Source: Lacibacter cauensis (lineage in GTDB: Bacteria; Bacteroidota; Bacteroidia; Chitinophagales; Chitinophagaceae). Taken from it: a stretch of 64,000 bases of DNA. The notes under the pieces are model-generated. The model had not been told where the DNA came from. It was given only the letters and a program-made list of their open reading frames with translations, and ran no database searches. The DNA is taken from assembly GCF_007830055.1 (NCBI RefSeq), contig NZ_VLLE01000004.1, positions 463,248 through 527,247 on the forward strand, written 5' to 3'. The position numbers and the translations under genes are program-made. Positions 46,172 through 55,994 of this stretch are shown piece after piece. Numbering within the stretch: the first letter of the stretch is position 1; the number at the start of each line of letters is the position of its first letter.

Positions 46172-46714
46172 ATGTCATCTGCTCCTAAATATACGCCCCA
46201 TTACACGTATGAAGACTACCTTTTATGGGAAGGGAAGTGGGAATTGATTGAAGGTATTCCGTATGCAATGAGTCCGGCACCATCAATCAAACATCAGCGT
46301 ATCACTTCTGAGTTAAATTTCTTATTTGTGCAGGCATTAAAACAATGCAGGCACTGCAAAGTTTATCAGCCAATTGATTGGAAAATAAAAGACGATACTG
46401 TTTTACAACCAGACATGTTGGTTGTTTGTAAACCTGTTACAAATAACAACTATCTCGATTTTCCGCCAACACTTACAGCAGAAATTATTTCGCCTTCCAG
46501 TTCAAAAACCGACCGCAGAGAGAAGTATGAAATTTATGAAGAACAAGCTGTAAAATATTATCTCCTCATTGATCCTGCGTTCAAAAAACTGGAAGTGTTT
46601 GAATTGATCGACTCCGTTTTTCAAGCTGTTGCCGTAAATCCATCTGTATTTGAATTTTCGTTAGAAGATGGTTGTACAGCAACTGTTGATTTTACCGGCT
46701 TGTTTGATGAATAA
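46172..46714 (+). CDS. Uma2 family (DUF820) putative restriction-like endonuclease
   Basis: A 180-residue DUF820/Uma2 protein with a PD-(D/E)xK nuclease fold: WELIEGIPYAMSP, VLQPDMLVVC, TAEIISPSSSKTDRREK and KYYLLIDP. The function of these frequent nucleases is unknown. The ATG at 46172 is preferred to an in-frame TTG at 46154. It lies 57 bp ahead of mutL, with no shown link. Confidence 0.85.
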   Translation: MSSAPKYTPHYTYEDYLLWEGKWELIEGIPYAMSPAPSIKHQRITSELNFLFVQALKQCRHCKVYQPIDWKIKDDTVLQPDMLVVCKPVTNNNYLDFPPTLTAEIISPSSSKTDRREKYEIYEEQAVKYYLLIDPAFKKLEVFELIDSVFQAVAVNPSVFEFSLEDGCTATVDFTGLFDE

Positions 46715-46771
46715 ACTTCGTATCTGCTTTCGTTTCCCGTAAATTTGCCGTTTCAAAACAGAGAAACGTAC

Positions 46772-48613
46772 GTGCCGGATATCATTCAATTATTACCCGA
46801 TCATATTGCAAACCAGATTGCTGCTGGTGAAGTAATTCAACGCCCTGCCAGTGCAGTAAAAGAATTACTGGAAAATGCAGTAGATGCAGGTGCAACAGAA
46901 ATTCAACTCATCGTTAACGATGCGGGCAAACAACTGTTGCAGGTAATTGACAACGGTGGCGGCATGAGCGAAACCGATGCACGCATGGCCTTTGAACGCC
47001 ACGCCACATCCAAGATCAGGGAAATTGATGATCTCTTCCGCATTAAAACCATGGGTTTTCGTGGGGAAGCATTGGCTTCTATTGCAGCCGTTGCACAGGT
47101 GGAATTAAAAACCAAACGTGCAGAAGATACCGCCGGTACGTATATTGAAATTGAAAACAGCATAGTAAAAAAACAGGAGCCGGTTGCAACTGCCAACGGA
47201 ACAAGCATTGCCATGAAGAACTTATTCTTCAACGTTCCTGCACGACGCAACTTTTTAAAAAGCAATGCAGCCGAAATGCGGCACATCGTTGATGAGTTCA
47301 TTCGTGTGAGCATGGCCTACCCGGATATTTTCTTTTCGCTTACTGCTAACGGGCAACAAATGTTTCACCTCGACAGAGGTACATTAAAGCAACGGATTGT
47401 TCAGCTGCTCGGCAATCAATACAACGCCAAATTAGTTTCGGTAGAAGAGCAAACCGATTACATGAATATCTATGGCTTTATCGGTAAGCCTGAAACAGCC
47501 AAGAAAACAAGAGGCGATCAATACTTTTTTGTTAATCATCGCTTCATCAAAAGTGCATATCTCAATCATGCTGTGGCCGGTGCGTTCCAGGAGTTGATTG
47601 CGACTGATAGTTTCCCGGCATATGTACTGTTTATTGATCTGGACCCTGCACAGGTAGACATCAATGTGCATCCAACCAAACAGGAAATAAAATTTGAAGA
47701 TGAAAAGATTGTGTATGCCTTTGTGCAATCGGCCGTAAAGCATGCGTTGGCACAGTTCAGCATTACACCTACGTTGGATTTTGACCTGGACCCAACCATT
47801 CAGCAACTCGATGCAGTAAGCAAACCGTTTACCAGCGAACAGAAATCCCAGGCTTCTTCTTCATCGCTGTACAATACATTCACCCAAAAACATGCAGCCC
47901 ATAAAATTGATCCGCAGCAAAAGAGTGAGTTGAAACACTGGCGTGATTTTTATGAACCCGTGAACAAGTCGACAGTCGATAGTCAACAGACAACAGTTGG
48001 TAACACTGCCGATTTTTCTGCAATCAGTCCATCAAAGATTTTTATACCGGAGCAGGATTTTTCGCAACAGCACAATACCTACATTCTTGCATCAACTGCA
48101 AAAGGAATGCTGATCATTCATCAGCAAAATGCACATGAGCGTGTGTTGTATGAACGTTATCTTGCTGCAGCCGATGGCAAACCAATAGCAGCACAGCGCA
48201 GTTTATTTCCATCAACCTTACATCTTTCAACTGCCGATGCAGTATTGTTGGGTGAACTGAGTGATGAATTAAAACAGCTCGGTTATTTGATTGAACCTTT
48301 CGGGAAAGATACGTACGTTATTCAGGGCACTCCTGCCGATGTGGAACAGGGTAATGAAGCAATGGCCATTGAATTATTACTGGAACAGTTCAAGCATTAC
48401 ACCAGCGATTTGAAGTTTTCCAAACGTGAAAAGCTCATTCGTTCATTAGCAAAACAACACAGCATTAAAGCCGGTCGTTCACTTACACAAAAAGAAATGA
48501 AACAGTTGGTGGAAGATCTATTCAACTGTGCACAACCCAACGCCACATCCAACGGATTTCCTGTTTACATGGAAATTAAAAAAGATGAACTGGAGAAACA
48601 GTTTGGACGTTAA
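46772..48613 (+). CDS. mutL: DNA mismatch repair protein MutL
   Basis: A 613-residue MutL. The GTG at 46772 gives the usual MPDIIQLLP start. The GHKL ATPase has ELLENAVDAGATEI, DNGGGM, TMGFRGEALASI, and PARRNFLKS. A clamp-binding QRSLFP lies near residue 475 in the C-terminal dimerisation domain. The endonuclease motif DQHAxxE is HQQNAHE (H450...), and the Cys of ACKxxIKA and CPHGRP positions is not conserved, so nicking activity is unlikely. MutL links MutS recognition to strand removal. Confidence 0.93.
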   Translation: MPDIIQLLPDHIANQIAAGEVIQRPASAVKELLENAVDAGATEIQLIVNDAGKQLLQVIDNGGGMSETDARMAFERHATSKIREIDDLFRIKTMGFRGEALASIAAVAQVELKTKRAEDTAGTYIEIENSIVKKQEPVATANGTSIAMKNLFFNVPARRNFLKSNAAEMRHIVDEFIRVSMAYPDIFFSLTANGQQMFHLDRGTLKQRIVQLLGNQYNAKLVSVEEQTDYMNIYGFIGKPETAKKTRGDQYFFVNHRFIKSAYLNHAVAGAFQELIATDSFPAYVLFIDLDPAQVDINVHPTKQEIKFEDEKIVYAFVQSAVKHALAQFSITPTLDFDLDPTIQQLDAVSKPFTSEQKSQASSSSLYNTFTQKHAAHKIDPQQKSELKHWRDFYEPVNKSTVDSQQTTVGNTADFSAISPSKIFIPEQDFSQQHNTYILASTAKGMLIIHQQNAHERVLYERYLAAADGKPIAAQRSLFPSTLHLSTADAVLLGELSDELKQLGYLIEPFGKDTYVIQGTPADVEQGNEAMAIELLLEQFKHYTSDLKFSKREKLIRSLAKQHSIKAGRSLTQKEMKQLVEDLFNCAQPNATSNGFPVYMEIKKDELEKQFGR

Positions 48614-49944
48614 TTCTCTCTCCTCACCTGCTGTAAAAACTTCTCAACTGCTCTGCGTACACTTGTTGCAGATGTATTGTGATTGTTGACAATCACAGAA
48701 AACACTAGTAATTTATTTTTGGACGTGATGAGAAACCCGCTCAATGCCAGGTGACCGGTTAACGAGCCTGTTTTTGCAAAGATGAAACCGGCATCATCTA
48801 CATAATAATTGCGGAGTGTTCCTGTATTACCCGTTGGCAGAATTGTTTTCAAACGTTCGAGACCAAATTCATCCTTCATTTTCAACAACAGCCACACAAA
48901 ATCTTCTGGTGTAAATAAATTATAACGGCTCAATCCGCTTCCATCTACCCATTTTGGTTTTTGCGGAAAGCCGCTTAAATCATTCTTCAGCATATGAGCT
49001 ATAAGTTTCTGTTCATCCATTTCACCAAACAATACATTGCTCACCATCAGCAGGGTTTGCTCGGCAAAGAAATTATCGCTGCGGTACATGAGTGGTTTAA
49101 ACATCGAATCAACCGGCTGCGAATAAATCACTTCAGGATTGGTTATGCGAAAACTCTCTTCCGTGATTGTTTGATGAACAGTGTCTTTCAATAATTCCAA
49201 CGCAGACTGCAGTCCGTTTGTTACAAATGGCACTTCCAGTTCTTTCTTCAACTCCTTGCCTTCCGTGATCGTGTATTTATTTTCGGTACGTGGACGGGTT
49301 ACATCAAACGCCGTGGTCTTACCTGTTTTAAACTGCACATCCCAGTTTACTTCGGGATCAGTAAAAATAATTCCCGATGTATCCATCTTGCCATCACGTT
49401 CTTCTACATTCCGTTGCTGAATCCACTTGATATAGTTGCCATACACCGGCAGCGGACTACGTTCGGTCATGTAATAACCCAGGTAATCATCCCATGCCCA
49501 ACCATAACCCAATGCTTCTGCTTTCCAGTTACTGTTATTAATAACAATGGGCTTGGTTTGCTGCTTTAAAAAATCAACAACGGGTTGTGTTTTATAATCA
49601 ACATGCAAAAGTGTTGGATCACCGGTTGGTTGAATGTATAAGGTGTCGTTCTCTTCTTTGTATTGTAATCCGGGTAATTGTTTTCCTAAATATTTCAACC
49701 CTGCATAAAGTGTAGGCAGTTTGGTATTGCTGGCAGGAACAAAATATTTATTGCTGTTGTATTGATGAATGTATTTACCAGTCTCTGTATCATACACAGC
49801 AATACCTACAAAGGCATTGGTGAATGCAGAATCATTGATGAATTGCTTTTGCAAAGAAGTAGTAGCCGTTTGCTTTTGCACAGAGCATGAAACCAATACG
49901 ACACCTATAAACAGCAGAAAGAAATTTATTTTACCAGCAACCAT
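48610..49944 (-). CDS. dacB: D-alanyl-D-alanine carboxypeptidase/endopeptidase, PBP4 (S13)
   Basis: A 444-residue lipoprotein (VVLVSCSVQK lipobox) of the penicillin-binding protein 4 class. Active-site motifs: SNTKL (SxxK), DGSGLSRYN (SxN), and KTGSLTGH (KTG). It trims peptidoglycan peptides in the periplasm. The stop overlaps the convergent mutL stop by 4 bp. Confidence 0.93.
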   Translation of the reverse strand: MVAGKINFFLLFIGVVLVSCSVQKQTATTSLQKQFINDSAFTNAFVGIAVYDTETGKYIHQYNSNKYFVPASNTKLPTLYAGLKYLGKQLPGLQYKEENDTLYIQPTGDPTLLHVDYKTQPVVDFLKQQTKPIVINNSNWKAEALGYGWAWDDYLGYYMTERSPLPVYGNYIKWIQQRNVEERDGKMDTSGIIFTDPEVNWDVQFKTGKTTAFDVTRPRTENKYTITEGKELKKELEVPFVTNGLQSALELLKDTVHQTITEESFRITNPEVIYSQPVDSMFKPLMYRSDNFFAEQTLLMVSNVLFGEMDEQKLIAHMLKNDLSGFPQKPKWVDGSGLSRYNLFTPEDFVWLLLKMKDEFGLERLKTILPTGNTGTLRNYYVDDAGFIFAKTGSLTGHLALSGFLITSKNKLLVFSVIVNNHNTSATSVRRAVEKFLQQVRREN

Positions 49945-50016
49945 CAGTACTCATTTTGTTGATAAATATACATGCTTTCGCTGGCTGTTACAGGATGTAT
50001 GCCTACCTTGTAAAAA

Positions 50017-50466
50017 ATGACACGGAAAGAACGCACACATCAGCACTGCCTGTTACTGCTGCAACAAAAAATTGATGCATTGCAAAAGAACCTGCACGAT
50101 CTTTCTGCCAGCGCCGGTAACGAAACCAAACGCACCGCCGGCGATAAGCACGAAACAGCCTTAGCCATGTTGCAGATTGAACAGGAGAATAACAGCCGGC
50201 AGTTGAAAGAAGTGCTGCAGCAAAAAGCAATACTTGAAAAAATCGATCCTCAACTGCAAACAGCAACGATTGTGCGTGGCAGTTTGGTTGAAACAAACAA
50301 AGGCCGTTTCTACATCAGTCTTGGTTTGGGAAAACTGAAAGTGGAAGAGGAAACAGTATTCGCAGTTTCACCCGAAGCGCCGCTGGGAAAATTATTGTTG
50401 ATGAAGAAAGCGGGTGATGCATTTACTTTCAACGATACAGACTACAAGATCATCACCATCGAATAA
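50017..50466 (+). CDS. GreA/GreB-like coiled-coil protein
   Basis: A 149-residue protein with an N-terminal antiparallel coiled coil (about 1-85) and a C-terminal FKBP-like part (GSLVETNKGRFYISLGLGKLK, VFAVSPEAPLGKLL, ITIE). The layout matches Gre transcription factors, but the acidic tip residues that drive RNA cleavage are not evident. It may bind the RNA polymerase secondary channel. Family-level assignment only. Confidence 0.65.
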   Translation: MTRKERTHQHCLLLLQQKIDALQKNLHDLSASAGNETKRTAGDKHETALAMLQIEQENNSRQLKEVLQQKAILEKIDPQLQTATIVRGSLVETNKGRFYISLGLGKLKVEEETVFAVSPEAPLGKLLLMKKAGDAFTFNDTDYKIITIE

Positions 50467-50495
50467 GTACTTCGCTTCCTTTGTGCATGCTTTGC

Positions 50496-50550
50496 GCTCT
50501 TTGTGCTACAAAATGAGTTACACCAAGAACACGGAGTTTACACAAAGAGC
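50496..50550. repeat. inverted repeat, gap 50467-50587
   Basis: GCTCTTTGTG (50496-50505) and CACAAAGAGC (50541-50550) are exact inverse copies. The gap has other CTTTGTG-type words, a pattern seen between genes in Bacteroidota. Likely a hairpin terminator-like element. Confidence 0.5.
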
Positions 50551-50587
50551 TTCTGTGGAAACCCGTGCAATCTGTGAGCAATAAAAA

Positions 50588-51724
50588 CTAATCTCTCTCC
50601 TGCGCCCGCAACCAACGCTCCGGTATTTCGCTATGGATGGCGAGTTGATAATCGGTTGCACTGCAGGCAATGAATTTTTTATTCGGTAGCTGCATCCACC
50701 AACGGCCGGTTTTATGACTGCTTAGGAACAGTACATCTGTATCGGCAATGGTTGTATGGTATTCGCTGAACTGGTGACGGTCTTCCAGCGATGCTTCTGT
50801 TTTTCCTTTGCTCAGTCCATCAATAAAATACCAGATCATTTGTGCAATCTGGATCGCTGTCAACTCATCCACATCCAACTTTGCATTGTAACCATAAATA
50901 CCCAGTGTACTTAACTGGTCACTCAATCCTGCATAACGGGTGAGCGTACAAATATCCTGTCCGTTCAATCCGTTTGGTGAAGTTCTGTTCGCTGGAGCAT
51001 AGGCATTCGCCATCGCAGCAATATCAATACTCAGCAGATCGCTGCTGCGGATCACCGGTTCCATTTCTTCCAACGCATCTTTCACCACGCCCACACGGAA
51101 ACAATCGAAACGCAGACGATCCATTGTTTGCAAAATGGTTGGATGAACATAGTAACTCTGGAATGCCATGTGGTTATAGTGGCGGATGAAGTTGGGTTCA
51201 CCCGTTAACATCTCCATTAAAAAGTTTTCGCTGCGAACAGGTGTATCGTTACTTAAATTGATGAATGCATCCACACAGCTCGCTTCAATAATCTGCTGGC
51301 GCTGTACATACGCACCGTATTGTGCCAGTGTAAGATCATGACTGCCGCCAAGAATCAGCACCGTTTTCTTTGCTTCCACCAGTTCTTTAATCACTGCTTT
51401 GGCTGCGGCATAGGTATCTTTCAATGCAGCACCCGCCATCACATTACCAATATCAGCAATCTTTACATCGGGGTGCCAGTTGTATAAACGGTATAAATTT
51501 TTGCGGATAACAGTTGGTGCATCGCCCAACGAAATACCATTGCCTGTGCCACGTTCTTCGGTGATACCCACAATCACCAGGTCAACATCTGTAAGGTCAG
51601 GAAACAGGAATGCATAGGTTTGGATATGACGGCCCAGCTGGGCATCGTTCAATTCTTCATCGCCTAACACAGCCGACAGATCAACCGGCTGCAAAAAATC
51701 TTCAATCATCTGTGAATCACTCAT
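50588..51724 (-). CDS. arginase-fold protein with incomplete manganese site
   Basis: A 378-residue arginase/formimidoylglutamase superfamily protein. GGSHDLTLAQYG keeps the first His ligand and LLSIDIAAM keeps one Asp, but the DAHxD motif is DAFIN, and the second Asp of the SxDxD motif is Ala, so three of six Mn ligands are missing. An amidino-hydrolase reaction is therefore doubtful; it may have lost or changed activity. The ATG at 51724 fits the family start better than longer frames. Confidence 0.8.
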   Translation of the reverse strand: MSDSQMIEDFLQPVDLSAVLGDEELNDAQLGRHIQTYAFLFPDLTDVDLVIVGITEERGTGNGISLGDAPTVIRKNLYRLYNWHPDVKIADIGNVMAGAALKDTYAAAKAVIKELVEAKKTVLILGGSHDLTLAQYGAYVQRQQIIEASCVDAFINLSNDTPVRSENFLMEMLTGEPNFIRHYNHMAFQSYYVHPTILQTMDRLRFDCFRVGVVKDALEEMEPVIRSSDLLSIDIAAMANAYAPANRTSPNGLNGQDICTLTRYAGLSDQLSTLGIYGYNAKLDVDELTAIQIAQMIWYFIDGLSKGKTEASLEDRHQFSEYHTTIADTDVLFLSSHKTGRWWMQLPNKKFIACSATDYQLAIHSEIPERWLRAQERD

Positions 51725-51973
51725 GTGTTTTCGTTTCGGTGGCAAACATAACAAAAAGAAGTACGAGGTAAGAGGTACGAAGTACGAAAAACCAAAATCC
51801 AAAAAAGCAAAGTCCAAAGAAAACAAGGCACAAGGCTCAGGGCACAAGAGAAAAATCCTGTATATCCCCCTGAAGTGGGACTTTTTGCTTGCTGCACAAC
51901 CTTGATTCAGTACAAAAATTCAGAACAGTCACAACTATCAACCAGAAACTGGAAACCAGAAACTTCAAAGAAT

Positions 51974-51981
51974 TATCTTTG
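51974..51981 (+). promoter_or_regulatory. TAnnTTTG promoter element close to pheS start
   Basis: TATCTTTG sits 4 bp before the pheS ATG (51986). The -33 TTG is not clear. If used, the transcript would be almost leaderless. Confidence 0.35.
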
Positions 51982-51985
51982 CGGC

Positions 51986-53017
51986 ATGGAACAGGTGTTA
52001 CAACAGATTGAAACCTTAAAGAAAGAAATTGAAACCTTACAGATCGATAGCGCCAAGGCGTTGGAAGAGTATCGTATTAAATTTCTTGGCACCAAGGGCT
52101 TGGTAAAAGCGCTCATGGGCGAAATGAAGAATGTGGCCAACGAACAGAAGAAAGCCTTTGGTCAAACAATGAATGAGTTTAAGCAGTTTGCAGAAGCGAA
52201 ATACGAAGAGTGGAAAGCATTGGCCGGTAATGGCACCGATGATACGGCTGCTAAAATTGACCTTACGTTGCCCGGCGATGCGTTGCCCATTGGCAGCCGT
52301 CACCCCATCAGCTTAATGCGCAACCGCATGGTGAATATTTTCCAGCGGTTGGGTTTCTCTGTTGCAGAAGGTCCGGAAATTGACGACGACTTCCACAACT
52401 TCACCGCTCTTAACTTACCCGAAAATCATCCTGCACGTGATATGCAGGATACATTCTATATCAGCACCGATCCTGCATGGCTGTTGCGTACGCACACAAG
52501 CAATGTGCAGATTCATGAAATGCAGAAAGGTAAACTGCCCATCCGCATTATTACACCGGGTCGTGTGTATCGTAACGAAACCATCAGTGCAAGAAGTCAT
52601 TGCTTCTTCCACCAGATCGAAGGTTTGTATGTAGATGAGAAAGTAAGCTTTGCCGATTTAAAGCAAACACTCTACTTCTTTGTACAGGAAATGTTTGGCA
52701 AAGATGTAAAGGTTCGTTTCCGCCCTTCTTACTTCCCGTTCACCGAGCCAAGTGCAGAAATGGATATCAGTTGTTTGTTGTGTAACGGCGATGGTTGCAG
52801 TGTTTGTAAAAAAACAGGCTGGTTAGAAATTCTTGGTTGCGGCATGGTGCACCCGAAAGTGTTGGAGAACTGCGGCATCGACAGTAACAAATATTCAGGC
52901 TTTGCATTTGGCATGGGTATCGAACGTCCTGCATTGCTGAAGTATGGTATTAAAGATATTCGTCTCTTCAGTGAAAACGATGTGCGTTTTCTGAAACAGT
53001 TTACGGGAGCGGTGTAA
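51986..53017 (+). CDS. pheS: phenylalanine--tRNA ligase alpha subunit
   Basis: A 343-residue PheS: N-terminal coiled coil (about 1-80), then the class II catalytic core with HPISLMRNRMVNIFQRLGF, motif 2 region RVYRNETISARSHCFFHQIEG, FRPSYFPFTEPSAEMDISC and motif 3 FAFGMGIERPALLKYGI. It charges tRNA-Phe with PheT, which is not in the window. The ATG at 51986 is the standard start (MEQVLQQIETLKKEIE). Confidence 0.97.
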   Translation: MEQVLQQIETLKKEIETLQIDSAKALEEYRIKFLGTKGLVKALMGEMKNVANEQKKAFGQTMNEFKQFAEAKYEEWKALAGNGTDDTAAKIDLTLPGDALPIGSRHPISLMRNRMVNIFQRLGFSVAEGPEIDDDFHNFTALNLPENHPARDMQDTFYISTDPAWLLRTHTSNVQIHEMQKGKLPIRIITPGRVYRNETISARSHCFFHQIEGLYVDEKVSFADLKQTLYFFVQEMFGKDVKVRFRPSYFPFTEPSAEMDISCLLCNGDGCSVCKKTGWLEILGCGMVHPKVLENCGIDSNKYSGFAFGMGIERPALLKYGIKDIRLFSENDVRFLKQFTGAV

Positions 53018-53040
53018 TTAAACAATAAATCTATGTGCAA

Positions 53041-53070
53041 AAGGTAACAACTAAAACTGTTGCCTTTTTT
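53041..53070. terminator. terminator after pheS
   Basis: AAGGTAACA and TGTTGCCTT pair, with one G-U, around an 8-nt loop and are followed by T. It ends pheS and reaches the convergent stop at 53070. Confidence 0.75.
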
Positions 53071-53960
53071 TATTGTTTTATTTTAAACACATACTTTGTT
53101 CCAACTTCAACACTGCTGTATCTGAAATCGTGAAAACCTTGCTGCAGCTGTAGCTGCCAGTTGAAACCCGGCTTTACAGTTCCTGCTTTTATACGACCAA
53201 CTACAGGCTTGTCACCATTGTTTAAATAACCAAGATAACCCGCCACATTTGTTTGCAGCTGAAACCGATTGTGATTGTATTCAATACCTGCTCCAAAAAG
53301 AAATGCATCATTCTGCGGTATATCATTATTCAATTGCCAGACTAAAAAACCGGCCATAGCCGTATATCGCCATTTATTGCTTTTTGAAAAAGAGCCGCCC
53401 GTTGATGCATCAAAAAAATAACCAGGTGCGTCTGTCATGCGTGCAGATGCAACATCGGACGAAGTTGGATATCGATAACCCACCCTCACAGCAAGCGTAT
53501 GTTTATACTTAGCAGGATCGAGCAACTGTATATTAATATTCATGTGTACATCTCCGATTGCCTTGCGGTTGTTGTACGACAGATAAAATACATGCCGTTC
53601 TGTTTTTAATGCATGGCTCATCTGAAAATATTCAACAGGCACCCACATTGCATCAACCGATACTTTGTTTTTAACGATACAATAACTGCCTTTCAGCACA
53701 GCGTTGAAGGTACGGTCGCCCGGCATAAAATGTGCAGCGGCAGCAACAGTTACAGAATGATTACTGTCAACTGTTCCGTTTGTAACAGAAGGAACAGGAA
53801 TTGCATTTGGACCAAGATAAGCAGGACTGAATTTGATATAGTGCCTCCAGTGTGTTACACCATCCCATTGAACATTACGTTCCCACCAATCGGATGTTTG
53901 GGCAATGGAAAAAAGACATAAAAAGATTGCAGATAAAAAGCAGGTTAGTCTGATATACAT
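53070..53960 (-). CDS. outer-membrane beta-barrel-like protein
   Basis: A 296-residue protein with a signal peptide (MYIRLTCFLSAIFLCLFSIAQ) and alternating strands (RHVFYLSYNNRKAIGD, HTLAVRVGYRYPTSS, FQLQTNVAGYLGYL) that end in EVGTKYVFKI. No family is recognised; a small outer-membrane barrel is the likely form. The ATG at 53960 begins the signal peptide. Confidence 0.6.
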   Translation of the reverse strand: MYIRLTCFLSAIFLCLFSIAQTSDWWERNVQWDGVTHWRHYIKFSPAYLGPNAIPVPSVTNGTVDSNHSVTVAAAAHFMPGDRTFNAVLKGSYCIVKNKVSVDAMWVPVEYFQMSHALKTERHVFYLSYNNRKAIGDVHMNINIQLLDPAKYKHTLAVRVGYRYPTSSDVASARMTDAPGYFFDASTGGSFSKSNKWRYTAMAGFLVWQLNNDIPQNDAFLFGAGIEYNHNRFQLQTNVAGYLGYLNNGDKPVVGRIKAGTVKPGFNWQLQLQQGFHDFRYSSVEVGTKYVFKIKQ

Positions 53961-54043
53961 GTAAATTTTTGGATGACGCAAAGTACTACAATTCTGAGCG
54001 GAATTCAATTACTGAAATTATCTTTACCCTTCAACTTTCAAGC

Positions 54044-54892
54044 ATGATCCAATCAATTTGCGTTTGCGGTGCAGGAACAATGGGCAGCGGTATAGCACAG
54101 GCTGCTGCACAAAGCGGCATTTATACACTGCTGTTCGATCTGAACACGGACGTATTACAAAAAGCAGAAACATCCATCAACAGCAATCTCGATAGTTTAG
54201 TTGCCAAACAGAAAATAACAGAAGAACAACGCTCTGCTGTAAAAGCAAATCTGCAATTCATCAACGATATCAATTTTTGCATCGCCGATGTAATCATTGA
54301 AGCCATTATTGAAAAGCCCGAAGCAAAAATTGCGTTATTCAATCAATTGGCAGAAATCAACCACGGCGATACCATTTTTGCCAGCAACACTTCATCGCTC
54401 TCTATTTCACTGTTGCAAAAATCCATCCAGCAACCGCAGCGTGTAGCAGGTTTACATTTCTTCAATCCTGCCACCATTATGAAACTGGTGGAAGTAGTGC
54501 GTGGTGAGCAAACAAGCGAAGAGGTGATCAACACATTGGTTGCTTTAACCAAACAGCTGAACAAAGTGCCGGTGATTTGCAAGGATTCGCCCGGCTTTAT
54601 TGTTAACCGTGTAGCACGCCCCTATTATATTGAAGCTTTGAAACTGGTGGAAGATGGTGTAGCCGATTTTGCAACAGTAGATGCATTGCTGGAAGCAAGT
54701 GGTTTTAAAATGGGACCGTTCAAACTTATGGATCTGATTGGCAACGACATTAACTATGCTGTTAGCTGCAGCGTGTATGAGCAGCTGGGTAAGCCCGAAC
54801 GCTTGAAACCCTCTCCCATTCAACAAGAAAAAGTGGAATCAAATAAGCTTGGTCGAAAAACCGGCGAAGGCTATTACAAGTACTACGGATAA
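54044..54892 (+). CDS. 3-hydroxyacyl-CoA dehydrogenase
   Basis: A 282-residue NAD-dependent 3-hydroxyacyl/3-hydroxybutyryl-CoA dehydrogenase, the length of Hbd/PaaH-type enzymes. Nucleotide-binding loop GAGTMGSGIAQAAAQSG, catalytic His in GLHFFNPATIMKLVEVV, and DSPGFIVNRVARPYY. It oxidises (S)-3-hydroxyacyl-CoA in beta-oxidation or butyrate-type pathways. The ATG at 54044 is preferred to an upstream frame. Confidence 0.93.
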   Translation: MIQSICVCGAGTMGSGIAQAAAQSGIYTLLFDLNTDVLQKAETSINSNLDSLVAKQKITEEQRSAVKANLQFINDINFCIADVIIEAIIEKPEAKIALFNQLAEINHGDTIFASNTSSLSISLLQKSIQQPQRVAGLHFFNPATIMKLVEVVRGEQTSEEVINTLVALTKQLNKVPVICKDSPGFIVNRVARPYYIEALKLVEDGVADFATVDALLEASGFKMGPFKLMDLIGNDINYAVSCSVYEQLGKPERLKPSPIQQEKVESNKLGRKTGEGYYKYYG

Positions 54893-54966
54893 TTGTATAA
54901 TTGCTCAATGATAATCGAACGCACACCTTAATTTTACATTTTCTATTATAAATTATCCATTCCACC

Positions 54967-55953
54967 ATGGTCTTCGTTACCGGCGGCGCAGGTTTAGTTG
55001 GCTCGGCATTGTTAAAACAGTTGTTGCAGGAAAAGCAGGGACCCATTAAAGCATTGTACCGTACCTCGATGCCATTGCTGTTAAGCGAAGAAGAAAAACA
55101 ACAGATCGAATGGATCAAAGGTGATGTGCTCGACGTAAATCTGCTCGACGAAATCATGCAGGATTGCGAAGAAGTATATCATTCTGCTGCAGTTGTTTCG
55201 TACCACAGCAGCCGCAGGGAGCAGATGTATAAAATCAACATCGAAGGTACGGCCAACATGGTGAACATGGCACTCGCCAATAATATCCGCAAGTTTATTC
55301 ATGTAAGTTCGGTGGCAGCGATTGGTCGTCTGCGTGCAGGTGAAAAGATCAATGAAAAAACGGAGTGGACAGAAGAAACGAACAACTCGCACTACGGCAA
55401 AACAAAATTTTTATCGGAGATGGAAATATGGCGGGGTATCGGCGAAGGGTTGAATGCAGCCATCGTTAATCCATCGGTTATACTGGGCGAGTCGAATTGG
55501 GAAAACGGTTCGGTGGCCATCTTCAAAAAAATATACAACCAGTTTCCCTGGTATACCAACGGCGGTACCGGCTTTGTAGATGCGAAAGATGTGGCTGCTG
55601 TAATGATCCGTTTAATGAAAAGCGATATAACAGCCGAACGTTTTTTGTTAAGTGCAGAACATTTAAGTTTTAAAGAGCTGTTTACCAAAATTGCTGCCGG
55701 TTTTGGCGTTCGTGCACCACAACGTTTAGCTCAACCCTGGATGGGTGGTATTGTATGGCGATTGGAAGCACTCAAAGCGATGTTCAGCAAAAAGGAGCCC
55801 TTGCTCACCAAAGAAACAGCCAGCACGGCACAGGTAAAAACATTTTACGATGCATCGAAAGTACAACAGATGCTGCCGGGTTTTCAGTTCACCCCCATTG
55901 ATGAAACCATTGAGCGTACCTGCAACTGGTTAAACGCGTATTATCATTTATAA
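54967..55953 (+). CDS. NAD(P)-dependent epimerase/dehydratase-like SDR protein
   Basis: A 328-residue extended short-chain dehydrogenase: TGGAGLVGSALLKQLL nucleotide loop at the N-terminus, VSSVAAIGR, and the catalytic Tyr-Lys as SHYGKTKFLSE. Resembles dihydroflavonol reductase-like proteins; substrate unknown. Confidence 0.88.
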   Translation: MVFVTGGAGLVGSALLKQLLQEKQGPIKALYRTSMPLLLSEEEKQQIEWIKGDVLDVNLLDEIMQDCEEVYHSAAVVSYHSSRREQMYKINIEGTANMVNMALANNIRKFIHVSSVAAIGRLRAGEKINEKTEWTEETNNSHYGKTKFLSEMEIWRGIGEGLNAAIVNPSVILGESNWENGSVAIFKKIYNQFPWYTNGGTGFVDAKDVAAVMIRLMKSDITAERFLLSAEHLSFKELFTKIAAGFGVRAPQRLAQPWMGGIVWRLEALKAMFSKKEPLLTKETASTAQVKTFYDASKVQQMLPGFQFTPIDETIERTCNWLNAYYHL

Positions 55954-55994
55954 GCCGTTTGCAAACATCAGCAGCAAAGCAGTTAATCCATTAC

